A stretch of DNA of 64,000 bases from an uncultured Clostridia bacterium (GTDB taxonomy: Bacteria > Bacillota > Clostridia > UBA1381). Location of the stretch: assembly GCA_934489015.1 (NCBI GenBank), contig CAKSSN010000005.1, positions 1 through 64,000 on the forward strand, given 5' to 3'. The notes under the pieces are model-generated. The model was given only the letters and a program-made list of their open reading frames with translations. It had not been told where the DNA came from and ran no database searches. Positions 43,045 through 53,418 of the stretch are shown here, piece after piece. Made by a program: the position numbers and the translations under genes. Position 1 is the first letter of the stretch. The number at the start of each line of letters is the position of its first letter.

Positions 43045-45723
43045 GTGAAGAAAAAAGCTTTAATTCTTGCATTGACTTCGGCAGTATGCCTAAACAGCAT
43101 ATCCGCATTTGCGGAATATGCGGACGTGACGGGGCATTGGGCTGAAAAATTTATTGACAAGCTTACTCAAAGCGGCATTGTTCAGGGGTCGGGCGGCAGC
43201 TTCAGACCCGAAAGCAGCGTCAGCGTTGCTGAATTTTTAAAAATGGTAATTTCGGCAATGGGGCTTGACGTGGCGGATAGCGCAGGCGACTGGTCGGCGC
43301 CGTACATAGAAGCGGCACTTAAAAACAGCCTTATCTACAGCGATGAGTTTGACAGCTTCAGCCGCCCGATAAAGCGCAGCGAAATTGCAAAAATATGCAC
43401 AAGGGCAATAGATGCCGATGAGGTGTCGGGAAGCACAAGGGAGTATTTAATATCGCGGATTTCCGATTTTTACGACATCCGCAACGATTCAAAGGAATAT
43501 GTGCTTGCGGCATATGCAAACCACCTTTTGTACGGCTATCAGGATAACACATTTCAGAGTCAGCGCAGTACAACGAGGGCGGAGGCGTGCGTTATTATAG
43601 ACCGCATGATTGCAAACGGCGGCTTTGATAACAACAAACCTAATGACAATACGGGCATAAGCGTCGGCAACCTATTCTACGTGTCAAATGACGGAAGCGA
43701 CTCAAACGACGGAACAATTGAAAAGCCGTTTAAAACTCTCGAAAAAGCGCGTGACAGAGTAAGAGAAATAATTGCCGCAGGCGAATATCCGAGCGAGGGA
43801 ATAAAGATTTATCTTCGCGGCGGAGACTATGTTTTAAGTAATTCCTTTGAGTTGAGCGACAGCGACTCAGGAACGGAAGCCGCGCCTGTTACATATATGT
43901 CATATCCCGGAGAGGTTGCAAGAATAACCGGAAGCGCTAAGCTGCCTTACAGCTCCTTTAAGCCGATTGACAAGGATATGGCTTCAAAGCTTTTGGATAA
44001 ATCGGCAGCAGAAAAGGTTGTTCAGACAGACCTTGAAAAGCTCGGCATAACCGATTTGGGACAGCTTTCAAGACGCGGCTTCTTAATCGCATCGGGTGAG
44101 CTTCCACAGGCAGAGCTTTATATTGACGGCAGCAGACAGCAGCTTTCAAGATGGCCGAATAAGGATTGGGTCGGCACAACGGAAATTGTACGCAGCGGAG
44201 CGAGAAGCCAAAAGGGCGTTCTTGACGGAGCTGTATACAAAATAGATTATGACCGCCCGACAAAATGGAAAACCAACATAAACGAAATTTACACCTCCGG
44301 AGTTTTGGGACCTAACTATTTTTACGGATATTTCCCGATTGAGAAAATAGAAAGCGGACAGATAACTCTCAAAGAGGGCTCTGTTACAAGCTATTATTCA
44401 AAGCACTTCATAAAATATGAAAACATATTTGAGGAAATAGACGAGCCGGGTGAATATTACATAGACAGAAACACAAATATGCTTTATCTGTATCCGGACA
44501 GCAGTTTTTCGGAAAAATCCGACATACAGCTGTCACAGGCTTCGGAAAACCTTATAACAGGTTCGGGCGCTCGTAACATCACGCTTAAAAACCTTAAAAT
44601 AACAGGCTCACGTGCGGGAGGAATAAGAGTCAGCGGAGTTGACGGCTTCAATGTTGAAAACTGCGAAATAGCCGATATGGGCGTAAACGGCGTATATATA
44701 AACGGTACAAATTCAGCCGTTAAAAACTGCCTTATCCATGACATAGGCTCAACCGGCATAAGCATGAACGGCGGAGATTATGACGGCAGAGTTTCTTCCG
44801 GAAACAGCGTTGTAAACAACCATATATACAAGGCGGCTCAGATAGAGCGCTCGTATCAGTCGGGTATAACGCTCGGCTACAAATCCGTCGGCGTGTATGT
44901 AGGTCATAACGAAATACACGATATGCCTCATGCGGCAATGATAATCTACGGACCGGATCATACGGTAGAGTACAACAATATTTATGACGCCGTTAAGGAA
45001 TTTCATGATATGGACGCTATTTATCTTAATGTATATCAGTATCCGTGGGAGAGAAACGTTGTTATAAGACGAAACTTTATTCATGACTTGGGTCAGCAGA
45101 CGTTTACTGAAAGGCAGATGAATGTTGCCGGAATAAGAAGTGATAACAACGGAAACGGCTTGCAGGTAAAAGAAAACATATTCTACAATATCGGAATTAA
45201 GGACGCTAACGGAATACGCGGAATATGTGCGCAGGGTATAGAAAATGTTGTTGACAATAATATTTTCATTGATACCTCCGGCACATATGAGGGCGCGCAC
45301 ACGTATAATCCCGACGCAAAATGGGATTTGCAGTCCGACAGCGTTAAGGGAATATACAGCGAGTGGCAAAAATACAGCCCGGTATATTCGGAGAAAAATC
45401 CCGAAATTCTGCATTTCTTTGATCATCACTTTGCCGCATATCAGAAGAATAACAGCTTCAAGGGCAACGTGATTGTAAACATAAATATTCCTATCAGCTC
45501 TTTAAATCAGACGCAGCAGTCGCAGGGCTATAATGCGGCGGAGCAGCTGGTGGATGCGGAAAACAATCTGGTTACAAAATCAGATCCGGGCTTTGCAGAC
45601 TATGCAAACGGAGATTTCACATTAAAGGACGACAGCGAGGTTTATAAAAAGATCCCCGATTTCCCGAAGCTTGACTTTAAGAGCATGGGTATTTCGGAGG
45701 GCGAAACCGTCGGAGTAGAGTAA
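43045..45723 (+). CDS. S-layer-anchored beta-helix protein (SLH domains plus right-handed beta-helix)
   Basis: 892 residues from GTG 43045, with GGAGG eight bases upstream. Signal peptide to about residue 23. Three SLH repeats follow (DVTGHWAEKFIDKL, then SAGDWSAPYIEAAL, then DSKEYVLAAYANHLLYGYQD), about 24-195, which bind pyruvylated wall polysaccharide. After an Asn-rich linker the catalytic-type part starts FYVSNDGSDSNDGTIEKPFK, has YLRGGDYVL and DSDSGTEAAPVTYMSYPGE, and continues as a beta-helix with MPHAAMIIYGPDH and FHDMDAIYLNVYQYPWERN. Likely a cell-surface glycan-cleaving enzyme; the family looks GH141-like but I cannot assign it. Confidence 0.85.
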   Translation: MKKKALILALTSAVCLNSISAFAEYADVTGHWAEKFIDKLTQSGIVQGSGGSFRPESSVSVAEFLKMVISAMGLDVADSAGDWSAPYIEAALKNSLIYSDEFDSFSRPIKRSEIAKICTRAIDADEVSGSTREYLISRISDFYDIRNDSKEYVLAAYANHLLYGYQDNTFQSQRSTTRAEACVIIDRMIANGGFDNNKPNDNTGISVGNLFYVSNDGSDSNDGTIEKPFKTLEKARDRVREIIAAGEYPSEGIKIYLRGGDYVLSNSFELSDSDSGTEAAPVTYMSYPGEVARITGSAKLPYSSFKPIDKDMASKLLDKSAAEKVVQTDLEKLGITDLGQLSRRGFLIASGELPQAELYIDGSRQQLSRWPNKDWVGTTEIVRSGARSQKGVLDGAVYKIDYDRPTKWKTNINEIYTSGVLGPNYFYGYFPIEKIESGQITLKEGSVTSYYSKHFIKYENIFEEIDEPGEYYIDRNTNMLYLYPDSSFSEKSDIQLSQASENLITGSGARNITLKNLKITGSRAGGIRVSGVDGFNVENCEIADMGVNGVYINGTNSAVKNCLIHDIGSTGISMNGGDYDGRVSSGNSVVNNHIYKAAQIERSYQSGITLGYKSVGVYVGHNEIHDMPHAAMIIYGPDHTVEYNNIYDAVKEFHDMDAIYLNVYQYPWERNVVIRRNFIHDLGQQTFTERQMNVAGIRSDNNGNGLQVKENIFYNIGIKDANGIRGICAQGIENVVDNNIFIDTSGTYEGAHTYNPDAKWDLQSDSVKGIYSEWQKYSPVYSEKNPEILHFFDHHFAAYQKNNSFKGNVIVNINIPISSLNQTQQSQGYNAAEQLVDAENNLVTKSDPGFADYANGDFTLKDDSEVYKKIPDFPKLDFKSMGISEGETVGVE

Positions 45724-45737
45724 GAAAGGGTGAGTTG

Positions 45738-48700
45738 ATGAAAAAGAAAATATTATCGGCTTTTATGGGCGCGCTTATGCTGCTGAATGTTGCGGCAACA
45801 GCGCCTGCTCATGCCGACGAAATGCTCGGCAGCGAATATACCTTTGTTGACACGTGCTACAGCCCGGAGATGGGGCTGTATGTGGCGGTGGCAAAGAAGC
45901 TTGGCGACAAATCATACACACCGGCGCAGATTTGGGTGTCGGACGATATGGAAAACTGGGAAAAGACAAAGGACTTTTCACAGGGTATTCACAATGCAAA
46001 TCCGCAGACCTCTCAGACGATTGTCTGGTGGGACGCTATGCAGCAGTTTGTGGCGCAGATGAATAATAAGCTGTATTATTCATCCGACGCTAAAACATGG
46101 ACAGCCGTAAAAAACGATAACATAAACGGCTCCAATCAGACTATAGCAACAAACGGCGATAAGCTTGTTATTTCGTCGAGATCAAAACTTAAAATCTGCT
46201 CGGACCTCGAAAGCGATCCGGAGATTAAGCAAATAGACCCGACTCCGGGTAACAACACATACGGAAAGGCTGTAGGCATTGTGCCGACAGAGCCGTATTC
46301 ATACATGGTATCGGATCAGTACAGAACATGGATGATTGATTCGGAGGGCGCGCTCAGCTCGGCGGATCAGAATATTCAGGCTCACCCGACAGATATGCTT
46401 TGGGTTGATGCGTTTGACGGCTGGATTGTTATTAATTCAACCGCTGCTCTCCGAACACTTGCATCAAGTCAGGTTAAGTATTCGAGCTTTACGGCTATGG
46501 TGCTTTCCGACGGAACGACAAATGCGGCAGCATATACCGCTGCCGGCGCTTCCGATGATTATATTGCGCTCGGAACGGACACAGGTAAATTTTATGTTGC
46601 TCCGAACGATTCTTCATCACTTACCGTTGACGTGGCTTGGGAGATAGCTGAAGCCGGAACGGGTGAGGAAAACACGGAAAAAATCCGCTCGATAACGGCT
46701 GTTGGAAGCGATAGCTTTATTGCGGTATCGGACAAGAACATATTTATCCTCGAGAAAAACGACGAGGGCGCATGGCGGTATTATAACGTGCTTAATGCGC
46801 ATATGGAGCTTAGCGAGCAAAGAATAGAAATCCCGACCGAAAACGAGGAAAGCTATACGCTTGAGCCTGTAAACTACAGCTGTCGCGGCGAGATTTCGTC
46901 AGACGTGGTAGAAAGCTTTACGCTTACCTCATCTCTTCCGGACGGAATTACGTCGGAGCAGATAAGCGATACATCGGTAAAGCTTACAGTAAGCAGCGAA
47001 GCATCAGGAGGACATACGCTTAAATATAAGGCGGTGACCGAAAGAGGAAGAAGCCGGGATTTTGAAATAACGATTGTTGATGAGGATCACGTTGAAATTG
47101 ACGGCCCCGAAAGCGCGGCAATACCTCTTGAGGGTGAGGAAAACGAGGTTTATGATTATTCGGCAAGCGTAATCGGAACGGATGGCCTGAAAATGTCAAG
47201 ACAGACATATCTTGCACCTATTGAAATCCCAAGCGGCGCATTGTATGACAGCGAAAGCGGACGGCTTACAATTACTAAGGACGTAAGCGCAGGAGAAATT
47301 GTTTTTGAGGCATATTCGCTTGCAAGACCGTCCGACAGAGCAGAAAAGACGGTTAAAATTTCAATGAGATCGCCTGAAAAAATAGAGTTTTCGGAGGGTG
47401 CGGAAAGCATATATATCCCGGACGGCGGCTCGGAGAATTTCCAATACTCCGTAAATGTTTACGACCAGAACGGAAATCTTATGAAAGGCGCAGGCGTTAT
47501 ATGGAGTCTTGAAGCTGAAAATAACTTGGATAATGTATCGCTCGGCGGCGAAAGCGGGGCTCTTACGGTATCTTCGGGTGCAGTGCTCGGCACGGTTAAA
47601 ATCACGGCAGCCTGCGCAGCCGACGAAAATGTAAAGACCGAAAAAACAGTAACGCTTTTGTATACGGATCTCAGAAAAGCAACAGAGGATATGGCAGAAT
47701 TTAAAATTGATACGTCACTTCCCGTAACGGAAAATATATCGCTTATTCCCAAGAGAACCTTTTCAAGCACGGTTTCCTGGAGAAGCAGCAACGAAGCGGT
47801 TATAAAGACAGACGGAACAGTTATCCGTCCGAGCAGAGCCGATGAAAAGGTTACGCTTACGCAGATTGTAAAGCAAAACAAGGTTTCGCTTGAGAAAAAA
47901 TATGAGCTTACCGTAAAGAAAGCAGATACGCTCTGCACAAACGGAGATTTTTCCGACGGAACATCAAACGGCTGGCAGCCGATTGATAATTCTGCCTTGA
48001 ATGTTGAGTCGGACGGCGTAAATACCGAGCTTTCTGTAGAGGGCAGCGGCGCATATCAGACGCTTACGCTCACAAACGACAGCAGCTACGGCTTTGAAGC
48101 GAAAGTAAAGGCAATCGGAGATAAAACAGTAAGGCTTGTATCCGAAAAAGCAGGCGTACTTGCGGAGGAAAAGGCAGGCAGCGACTATATTACGCTTAAA
48201 GCGTCATACGATTACAGAAAGCAAAAGGCATCATTTGAGGATAAAATATCAATTGAGTACAGCGGAGATATGTTCATAAGCGAGCTTAAGGTTTATGAAA
48301 TAACATTAGAGCTTGACAGCGTTTCGGCAGCTGTAAACAAAGCGGTATACTCAAAGAAATCAGCTGATATATCAAGTGCGAGAAAGCTTCTTGAAAGCTT
48401 TTACGATTTGCCGATAAAAGACGAGCTTGCGGCAAAGCTTGACAAGATAAAGCCGTCTTCAAATACGTCGTCCGGTGGCGGCGGAGGCGGAGGCGGTGGC
48501 GGTACATCACCGTCAAAGTCAAACATAAACAACACAAGCACAATCGTTGTTCCCGACACTTCCGTAAAGGACGAAAAGGGCAACGAGGATAAGCTTGATA
48601 CTTTCCTTTTGAGCTTTAAGGATATGAAAAATCACTGGGCGAGAGAAGATGTTGAGTACATGGCAAAGCTCGGAATTGCAACCGGTGACGAAAGCGGAGA

Positions 48701-49160
48701 GTACCGACCCGATGATACTATAACGAGAGCGGAATTTGCCGCGCTCACCGTCAGAGCAATGGGACTTGACAAAATTCCGTATGAAAACAGCTTTTTCGAT
48801 GTTGTTGATGACGACTGGTATTCGGGTTATGTTCAGACCTGCCGCAGCAACGACCTTATGAACGGCTATGACGGCTTATTTAATCCGTACAGAAACATCA
48901 GCAGGGAAGAGATTGCAAAGGTTGTTGTAAGTGCGTATAACTCAAAAAGCGGCAGTCGTCCCGAAAAGGGCAGAGCGCTTTACTTCAACGATATTGACAA
49001 TATAAGCTATTGGGCGTATGACTATATTGCCGAAGCTCAGGAGCTTGGCTTTGTAACCGGAACGGCAGACGATATGTTTATGCCGAAAAGCAGCGCAACT
49101 CGCGCTGAAGCGGCTGTTATGCTAAGACGTATGTATGACAAGCTTAATAATGCCGGTTAA
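45738..49160 (+). CDS. Large S-layer-anchored glycan-binding protein (propeller, Ig-like and SLH domains)
   Basis: 1140 residues. Signal peptide to about 26 (AHA-D). Residues 30-350 are a propeller-like domain as in the 38417 protein (IWVSDDMENWEK, LYYSSDAKTWTAV). Residues 370-640 are beta-sandwich modules, including a Big-2-like domain (ESIYIPDGGSENFQYSVNVYD...GVIWSLEAEN). About 650-730 is an atrophied-Ig-type domain (SSTVSWRSSNEAVIKTDGTV), and 735-850 looks like a carbohydrate-binding module (TNGDFSDGTSNGWQPIDN). A run of ten glycines then leads to three C-terminal SLH repeats (MKNHWAREDVEYMAKLGI and following). No catalytic domain is visible, so a surface-binding role is likely. Confidence 0.85.
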   Translation: MKKKILSAFMGALMLLNVAATAPAHADEMLGSEYTFVDTCYSPEMGLYVAVAKKLGDKSYTPAQIWVSDDMENWEKTKDFSQGIHNANPQTSQTIVWWDAMQQFVAQMNNKLYYSSDAKTWTAVKNDNINGSNQTIATNGDKLVISSRSKLKICSDLESDPEIKQIDPTPGNNTYGKAVGIVPTEPYSYMVSDQYRTWMIDSEGALSSADQNIQAHPTDMLWVDAFDGWIVINSTAALRTLASSQVKYSSFTAMVLSDGTTNAAAYTAAGASDDYIALGTDTGKFYVAPNDSSSLTVDVAWEIAEAGTGEENTEKIRSITAVGSDSFIAVSDKNIFILEKNDEGAWRYYNVLNAHMELSEQRIEIPTENEESYTLEPVNYSCRGEISSDVVESFTLTSSLPDGITSEQISDTSVKLTVSSEASGGHTLKYKAVTERGRSRDFEITIVDEDHVEIDGPESAAIPLEGEENEVYDYSASVIGTDGLKMSRQTYLAPIEIPSGALYDSESGRLTITKDVSAGEIVFEAYSLARPSDRAEKTVKISMRSPEKIEFSEGAESIYIPDGGSENFQYSVNVYDQNGNLMKGAGVIWSLEAENNLDNVSLGGESGALTVSSGAVLGTVKITAACAADENVKTEKTVTLLYTDLRKATEDMAEFKIDTSLPVTENISLIPKRTFSSTVSWRSSNEAVIKTDGTVIRPSRADEKVTLTQIVKQNKVSLEKKYELTVKKADTLCTNGDFSDGTSNGWQPIDNSALNVESDGVNTELSVEGSGAYQTLTLTNDSSYGFEAKVKAIGDKTVRLVSEKAGVLAEEKAGSDYITLKASYDYRKQKASFEDKISIEYSGDMFISELKVYEITLELDSVSAAVNKAVYSKKSADISSARKLLESFYDLPIKDELAAKLDKIKPSSNTSSGGGGGGGGGGTSPSKSNINNTSTIVVPDTSVKDEKGNEDKLDTFLLSFKDMKNHWAREDVEYMAKLGIATGDESGEYRPDDTITRAEFAALTVRAMGLDKIPYENSFFDVVDDDWYSGYVQTCRSNDLMNGYDGLFNPYRNISREEIAKVVVSAYNSKSGSRPEKGRALYFNDIDNISYWAYDYIAEAQELGFVTGTADDMFMPKSSATRAEAAVMLRRMYDKLNNAG

Positions 49161-49187
49161 ACAGAAACTGCGAAAGGAGATAACCTT

Positions 49188-51833
49188 ATGAAAAGAACAA
49201 TAAGCATTTTAATGGCTGTGCTGCAGCTGGTATTGTTTTCGGGTGCGGCGCTTGCGGCGGAGGATACGAAGCTGTCCGAAAAGCAGGCAGAGGCTGTTTC
49301 GCTTATGAATGATTTGGGAATTTTTCAGAAAGTTACGGAGGAACAGTCGCTTGAAGCGGTGACAAGAGCGGAATTTGCAAAGCTTATGGTAAATGTGCTC
49401 GGTGCTCAAAATGAACTTTCGGAAACTCCGAGAAGAATATATATAGATGTTTTGCCTGACAATGACGCAGCGTCAAGCATTGAATACCTTTATGACAGAG
49501 GGATAATGGTAGGCTATAACGATGCCGACTTTAAACCCGATGAAATAATAACCGTCGGAGAAGTGGTAAAGGTAATGGTTATGATAACCGGCTATTCGTC
49601 ATGGGCAGAAAACGGCGGTGGATTTCCGAAGGGATATTATTCAATAGCCGTTTCAAACGATATGCTAAGCGGCGTAATCGGAAAAACCTCAGAGCAGATT
49701 TCATATGCCGATGCGGCGGTTATTATTCAAAACGTGTTTGAAAGCCGCAGCTATCTGAGAAGCTTGGGAAATGACAAAAAGGGTGAAATTCTGGAGGATG
49801 ACAACGATGAGGAGTATATGAGCTATAAGCTCAATATTTACCGATATACCGGTGTTGTTGAAGCATACGGCGAAACGTCGATTGCCGGAAGCTATGAAAC
49901 GTATCCGGAAAACGTTGTTAAAATAGGCGGCGAGCTTTTGGAAGACGGCGGCATAGACTTTTCCGAATATATAGGTATGCTTGTCAAGGTTTATTATAAG
50001 ACGGACGATAAGGGTGGATATACCGCGCTTCACGTTGCCTATGACAGCAAAACGGACGTTATAGACATAAAGGATGAGGACATAGCCGAAAATACGACAA
50101 AAAAGCAGGTTGTATATTATGACGGAAAGAAGCAAAAAAGCGTAACAATTTCGGATGACGCAAGCTTTATATACAACGGAAAAAGACTTGATGTTGCGGC
50201 AAACTCCGATTTGCTTGTAACAAACGGCTCTTTAAGGCTTATCTCAAATACGGGAAAGCAGCCCTACACCGTTGTTATAATAAATTCATATGATACATTT
50301 ATTGTAAATAAGGCTATGGCGGCGGACTGTGCAATAACCGCAAAGTATGACAGAGGTACGTTTGACTTTGATGACGATTTTCTGACAACATACTATCTTG
50401 ACGGGGAAGAAACCGATTTTTCAAGCATAACCTCAGGCAGCGTTCTTTCGGTGGCATTCAGCAAAAACACGACCGGAGATATTCTTGCAAAGGTGTATAT
50501 TTCAAACAATCAGATAACGGGAAAAGCAACAGGGCTTCAAAATGACGGCACCTACAGCGTAAAGCTCGATGACGGAAATATTTACGACTTTACAGACGAA
50601 TATGAAGTGCGCATAAAAGAGGGCGAGGAAAACACATATGAGCCGACCTTAAACGAGGAGGGTACATATTATATTGATTATTTCGGCCGCTGCGCAGGCT
50701 TTATCCTTTCGGTAGCGTCAAAGAATTATGCTTATGTTGTTCGCTGCTGGTATAATGAAGATACAGAGGAAGCTACAATACGCCTTTTCACAAAGGACGG
50801 CGAGTTTAAAAATTTCGGCTTTTCCGATAATATAACATTAAACGGAACAAAAGCGCAGCAGTCGCAAATTCCGGATAAATTAAAGGCTACCGGCGAAAAT
50901 GAAACGGTAAATCAGCTTGTTATTTATAAATCAAATGAGGATGACACACTTGTAACAAAGATTGAAACTGCGGTAAGCAAAATCGGCGAGGGATATTACA
51001 CCGCTGCCGAAAACGAGTTTATTTTGAACGAACATCCGAAAAATGACAGCGGAATAGCCTGCGGCGTGCGTTTTTACAAAAATCTTGCCGAAAACAGACC
51101 TTATACCTTTGTTGACGGAAAAACGCTTCAGTTTATGATTCCGAGCGACAAGACAAAGGAAAAACAGTATAAAATCGCAACAAAGCTTTCTTCAACCGAC
51201 GTTTCTCTTCCGGCACCGCTTTATTTCTATGACGCGGGAGCAGGCGGAAGTCTGGGCGCGGTTGTGTCGAACACAACAAGCTCAAGCAGCTATAACACGC
51301 CTGTTATAATTGACACGGTAAGCGAGACTATAGACGATGAGGGAGATAAATGCTGTCTGCTTCAGTTTGTCGGCGGAGCGAGCGAATATGTTGACCCGGA
51401 TGTTCAGTATTTTCAGCCGAGCGGCAGCTGGAGTCAGAGAGTTGACTATTCAAATGTTACGGTTAATGACTTAAAGCGCGGCGACGTTATAGAGTATACC
51501 ACCGCGAACGAAAAAATAAATCAGATACGCGTTGTTGTTCGCGCAAGCGATGTAGGACCTATCCGTATAAACGGAGATCACATTCAAAGAAGCGGAAATA
51601 TGATAGCTGAAATTGTTTCCGTTTCCGATAACGGCAGAACGGCATGGGTACGCTATGTAAACAGCGGCGGCGTTGAGGTAAATCAGACAATGCTTGTAAA
51701 CGGTACAACCTACAGATATGAAAGCGCCGAAAAGGAAGTATATAATTCTTCTTCAGCAGATTTGAGAAAGGGCGACAAGGTTCTTATAAATTCATTCTGG
51801 TGGTCGCCGAAGCTGGTAGTAATATTCAGATAA
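49188..51833 (+). CDS. S-layer-anchored protein with N-terminal SLH domains and a large unknown region
   Basis: 881 residues. Signal peptide to about 24 (AALA-A). SLH repeats about 28-200 (AVSLMNDLGIFQKV, AASSIEYLYDRGIMVGYNDADFKP, then KGYYSIAVSNDMLSG), somewhat divergent. Residues 200-881 are beta-rich with many Tyr, Asp and Thr and no catalytic motif I know. It may be a structural S-layer or binding component. GAAAGGAG precedes the start, and it lies between the large binding protein and the LplA gene, so its expression is tied to the glycan system. Confidence 0.75.
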   Translation: MKRTISILMAVLQLVLFSGAALAAEDTKLSEKQAEAVSLMNDLGIFQKVTEEQSLEAVTRAEFAKLMVNVLGAQNELSETPRRIYIDVLPDNDAASSIEYLYDRGIMVGYNDADFKPDEIITVGEVVKVMVMITGYSSWAENGGGFPKGYYSIAVSNDMLSGVIGKTSEQISYADAAVIIQNVFESRSYLRSLGNDKKGEILEDDNDEEYMSYKLNIYRYTGVVEAYGETSIAGSYETYPENVVKIGGELLEDGGIDFSEYIGMLVKVYYKTDDKGGYTALHVAYDSKTDVIDIKDEDIAENTTKKQVVYYDGKKQKSVTISDDASFIYNGKRLDVAANSDLLVTNGSLRLISNTGKQPYTVVIINSYDTFIVNKAMAADCAITAKYDRGTFDFDDDFLTTYYLDGEETDFSSITSGSVLSVAFSKNTTGDILAKVYISNNQITGKATGLQNDGTYSVKLDDGNIYDFTDEYEVRIKEGEENTYEPTLNEEGTYYIDYFGRCAGFILSVASKNYAYVVRCWYNEDTEEATIRLFTKDGEFKNFGFSDNITLNGTKAQQSQIPDKLKATGENETVNQLVIYKSNEDDTLVTKIETAVSKIGEGYYTAAENEFILNEHPKNDSGIACGVRFYKNLAENRPYTFVDGKTLQFMIPSDKTKEKQYKIATKLSSTDVSLPAPLYFYDAGAGGSLGAVVSNTTSSSSYNTPVIIDTVSETIDDEGDKCCLLQFVGGASEYVDPDVQYFQPSGSWSQRVDYSNVTVNDLKRGDVIEYTTANEKINQIRVVVRASDVGPIRINGDHIQRSGNMIAEIVSVSDNGRTAWVRYVNSGGVEVNQTMLVNGTTYRYESAEKEVYNSSSADLRKGDKVLINSFWWSPKLVVIFR

Positions 51834-51851
51834 AACAGGAGGAGATAGGAA

Positions 51852-53399
51852 ATGAAAAAATTTAAAAAACTTATTGCATTATCACTTGCAGCAGCGTCGC
51901 TTCTTGCAGCGTCAGGCTGCTCCGAGCCTGCGGACACGGCGGACAATGCCGACGAGCAGGTAACTCTGAAATGGATTTTTGTAGGACCGGGTGAGCAGAA
52001 AGATTCGCAGAAAGTATGGGATAAATTTAATGAGATGCTTCCCGAATATCTGCCGAACACAACCGTTGAATTTCAGTGCGTAAGCTCATCGGATTACGCT
52101 GAAAAATGGAAGCTTGCGAGCGCATCGCAGGAGGATGTTGATATTGCATGGCATGGCTGGATGCTCCCATACGTAAGCGAGGTTAAAAAAGGCTCGTACA
52201 TGGAGCTTGACGATTTGATTGACAAAATTGCTCCGTCGCTATGGGATGAGATACCGGAAGCGATTATGGATAAGCAGCGCGTTGACGGAAAGCTTTACAG
52301 TATTCCGTGTATGCAGCAGATGGTGTCATATGTATCATCGCTTGATTTCCCGATTGATATATATGAAAAGTATAAGGACAAGATTAATATTGACGAGCTT
52401 GCGTCATTCTTTGCCTCAAAGGAAACTATGGATAAGGAATCATGGGATAAAATTGAGGAATACATAAAAATGATAAAAGACGGCGGAGATTTGAAAAAAG
52501 GCGTGTTCGGATTTGCAGACCATGTTGAAAAGGGCTATGAATGGATAAGCAATCCGTATAAGATTAAAGCGTCGGGTGATGACTACACACCGATAAATCT
52601 TTACAGAACTCCCGAATACAAAACGTTTGTTGAGGTTTATGCCGATTGGTTTAACAAGGGCTACATAAGAAAGGATATTCTTACGGCAGAAAACGTAGGA
52701 AACGAGGTTTATGAAGTTAAAGGCGGCGGAAACTATCTTATAGGTCAGGGAAATATGCCTACAAAGTCGGAAATTGAAAGCAAAAAGGCAGCAGGAAATA
52801 CGGCGTATGTAAAAATACCGCTTGAGGATAAGCATTATATCCCATATGCCGCATCAGCTTCAAATACGGCGATTTCAATCAATTCCGCTCACCCCGAAAG
52901 AGCAATGAAATTAATTGAGCTTATGAACACCGAAAAGGGCAAGGATCTTTACAATCTCCTTGTTTACGGAATTGAGGGAGAGCATTATACAAAGGTAAAC
53001 GACAACGAAATTCAGCCTATCGGCTATACCTCACAGCCTACATCGGACAGCCCCTACGGACAGTATAAATGGGCAGTAGGAAACACATTTAATGCTTATG
53101 AGGTATATATGGAGGACAAGAGCCCGACACTCAAAAACGACTTTATAAAGAGCGTAAACGATGCGGCAGCTCCGTCAAAGCTTCAGGGCTTTACTCTCGA
53201 TACAGATCCTATCAAGATGGAGCTTACTCAGGTTTCGGCAGTTGTCGGCGAGTATAAAAAATCGCTTAATTCCGGCGCTGCGGCAGATCCTATGAAGCTT
53301 TATGAGGAATTTCAGCAAAAGCTCATTGCAGCAGGTGATGATAAGGTTGTTGAGGAAATTCAGCGTCAGATAGACGAATGGAGAGCAAATAAGAAATAA
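51852..53399 (+). CDS. LplA-type extracellular solute-binding lipoprotein
   Basis: 515 residues. Lipoprotein signal LLAASGC with the lipidated cysteine at residue 23, followed by an acidic linker. The family-1 binding fold starts VTLKWIFVGPGEQKDSQKVW and has DIAWHGWMLPYVSEVKKGSYMELDDLI and YSIPCMQQM. The C-terminal part resembles the DUF3502 region of LplA proteins. It should deliver oligosaccharides to the two permeases at 36490-38353. Placing the binding protein 13 kb after its permeases, among surface proteins, is unusual. Confidence 0.93.
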   Translation: MKKFKKLIALSLAAASLLAASGCSEPADTADNADEQVTLKWIFVGPGEQKDSQKVWDKFNEMLPEYLPNTTVEFQCVSSSDYAEKWKLASASQEDVDIAWHGWMLPYVSEVKKGSYMELDDLIDKIAPSLWDEIPEAIMDKQRVDGKLYSIPCMQQMVSYVSSLDFPIDIYEKYKDKINIDELASFFASKETMDKESWDKIEEYIKMIKDGGDLKKGVFGFADHVEKGYEWISNPYKIKASGDDYTPINLYRTPEYKTFVEVYADWFNKGYIRKDILTAENVGNEVYEVKGGGNYLIGQGNMPTKSEIESKKAAGNTAYVKIPLEDKHYIPYAASASNTAISINSAHPERAMKLIELMNTEKGKDLYNLLVYGIEGEHYTKVNDNEIQPIGYTSQPTSDSPYGQYKWAVGNTFNAYEVYMEDKSPTLKNDFIKSVNDAAAPSKLQGFTLDTDPIKMELTQVSAVVGEYKKSLNSGAAADPMKLYEEFQQKLIAAGDDKVVEEIQRQIDEWRANKK

Positions 53400-53418
53400 G
53401 ACTTCAAAGGAGGAAAAA

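Noticed and set aside
48472..48502. Gly10 tract as phase-variable repeat
   Set aside because: The codons are GGT/GGC/GGA mixed and any change by whole codons keeps the frame; it reads as a flexible protein linker.
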